From positions 1 through 5,073 of the forward strand of contig CALVKV010000092.1 in NCBI GenBank assembly GCA_944333305.1: a DNA stretch of 5,073 nucleotides. Direction: 5' to 3'. A program made the translations under genes and the position numbers. Positions 4,834 to 5,073 of this stretch are shown one piece after another; within the stretch, counting starts at the first letter, position 1; every line of letters begins with the position of its first letter. Source of the stretch: an uncultured Bacilli bacterium (GTDB lineage Bacteria; Bacillota_I; Bacilli_A; RF39; UBA660). The notes below the pieces were generated by a model. It did no database searches, was not told the origin of the DNA, and saw nothing but the letters and a program-made list of their open reading frames with translations.

Positions 4834-5073
4834 TTGGTAATTAAAGGGAGATTAGAAATAAGTAAGGAACTACAAAGAAAGATAAACAATCTAGGTAAAT
4901 TTAATGGTCAGAAATTAAAATTATTGGAAGGTAGTATTATCACTGTACCTAAGACCAATATCGCTTATATTGAGCCTTATAAATTAGAAATAGGTAGTGA
5001 TACATATTTAATCTTTGGTAAGAATGAAATTATGTATATTAGTAAAAATAACATTACAAATAAAATATCGTTA
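4834..5073 (+). CDS. N-terminal part of an unidentified protein (partial, start uncertain)
   Basis: After an in-frame TAA at 4828-4830 this frame stays open for 80 codons to the right edge, unlikely by chance in such AT-rich DNA. I do not recognise the product. It starts with a charged helical stretch (EISKELQRKINNLGKF), then alternates hydrophobic and polar residues like a beta-rich domain (KLKLLEGSIITV, TYLIFGKNEIMYI). No signal peptide or membrane helix is seen. There is no ATG near the start. TTG at 4834 has AAAGGA (4817-4822) 11 nt upstream. The better ribosome binding site, AAAGGGAG at 4843-4850, instead points to an ATA codon at 4858 and would give an N-terminus of (M)SKELQRK. The gene therefore uses TTG, a rare ATA, or has lost its start. 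It follows the tRNA-His terminator directly. Confidence 0.55.
   Translation, partial: MVIKGRLEISKELQRKINNLGKFNGQKLKLLEGSIITVPKTNIAYIEPYKLEIGSDTYLIFGKNEIMYISKNNITNKISL

Noticed and set aside
4749..5073. Prophage or integrative element inserted at tRNA-His
   Set aside because: No integrase, repeat of the tRNA 3' end or other element gene is visible; only an unidentified partial frame follows.

Overview
The window comes from an AT-rich bacterium (about a quarter to 30% G+C by eye) with dense, short-spaced genes, strong AGGAGG-type ribosome binding sites and TTGACA/TATAAT-type promoters. A CIRCE-type heat-shock operator and a tRNA-His resembling that of Bacillus subtilis point to the low-GC Firmicutes. 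The small, very AT-rich style suggests an uncultured Bacilli or Mollicutes-related lineage, which is inference. Every tryptophan is TGG and one gene ends in TGA, so the standard bacterial code applies and not the mycoplasma code.

Layout: (1) positions 1-78 hold the last 25 codons of an upstream gene, closed by a terminator that overlaps its stop codon. (2) 111-581 hold a promoter and a TagD-like nucleotidyltransferase. (3) 594-2723 hold a promoter with an inverted repeat over it, then a membrane-anchored tandem-PepSY protein and, 31 bp later, an FAD-dependent oxidoreductase with a C-terminal Rieske domain. These two genes are probably cotranscribed. (4) 2747-4101 hold an extended -10 promoter, a single-domain ClpB/ClpA-like AAA+ ATPase, and a four-helix membrane protein whose start overlaps the end of the ATPase gene by 8 bp. 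(5) A terminator shaped for both strands separates this pair from a convergent Hsp20 gene on the minus strand, whose promoter is overlapped by a CIRCE operator. (6) A 22-bp AT palindrome lies between the divergent hsp20 and tRNA-His promoters. The tRNA has its own promoter and terminator. (7) From about 4834 an unrecognised reading frame runs off the right edge. It has no ATG start.

Functionally, this is mostly a housekeeping and envelope/stress neighbourhood and not a clear mobile island. The most unusual unit is the AAA+ ATPase/membrane protein pair: the ATPase looks like ClpB nucleotide-binding domain 1 alone, lacks the aromatic pore loop and the second ATPase ring, and appears translationally coupled to a small integral membrane protein. 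The CIRCE-controlled Hsp20 is a clean heat-shock regulation case with compensating changes in both operator arms. I see no CRISPR array, insertion sequence or rRNA.
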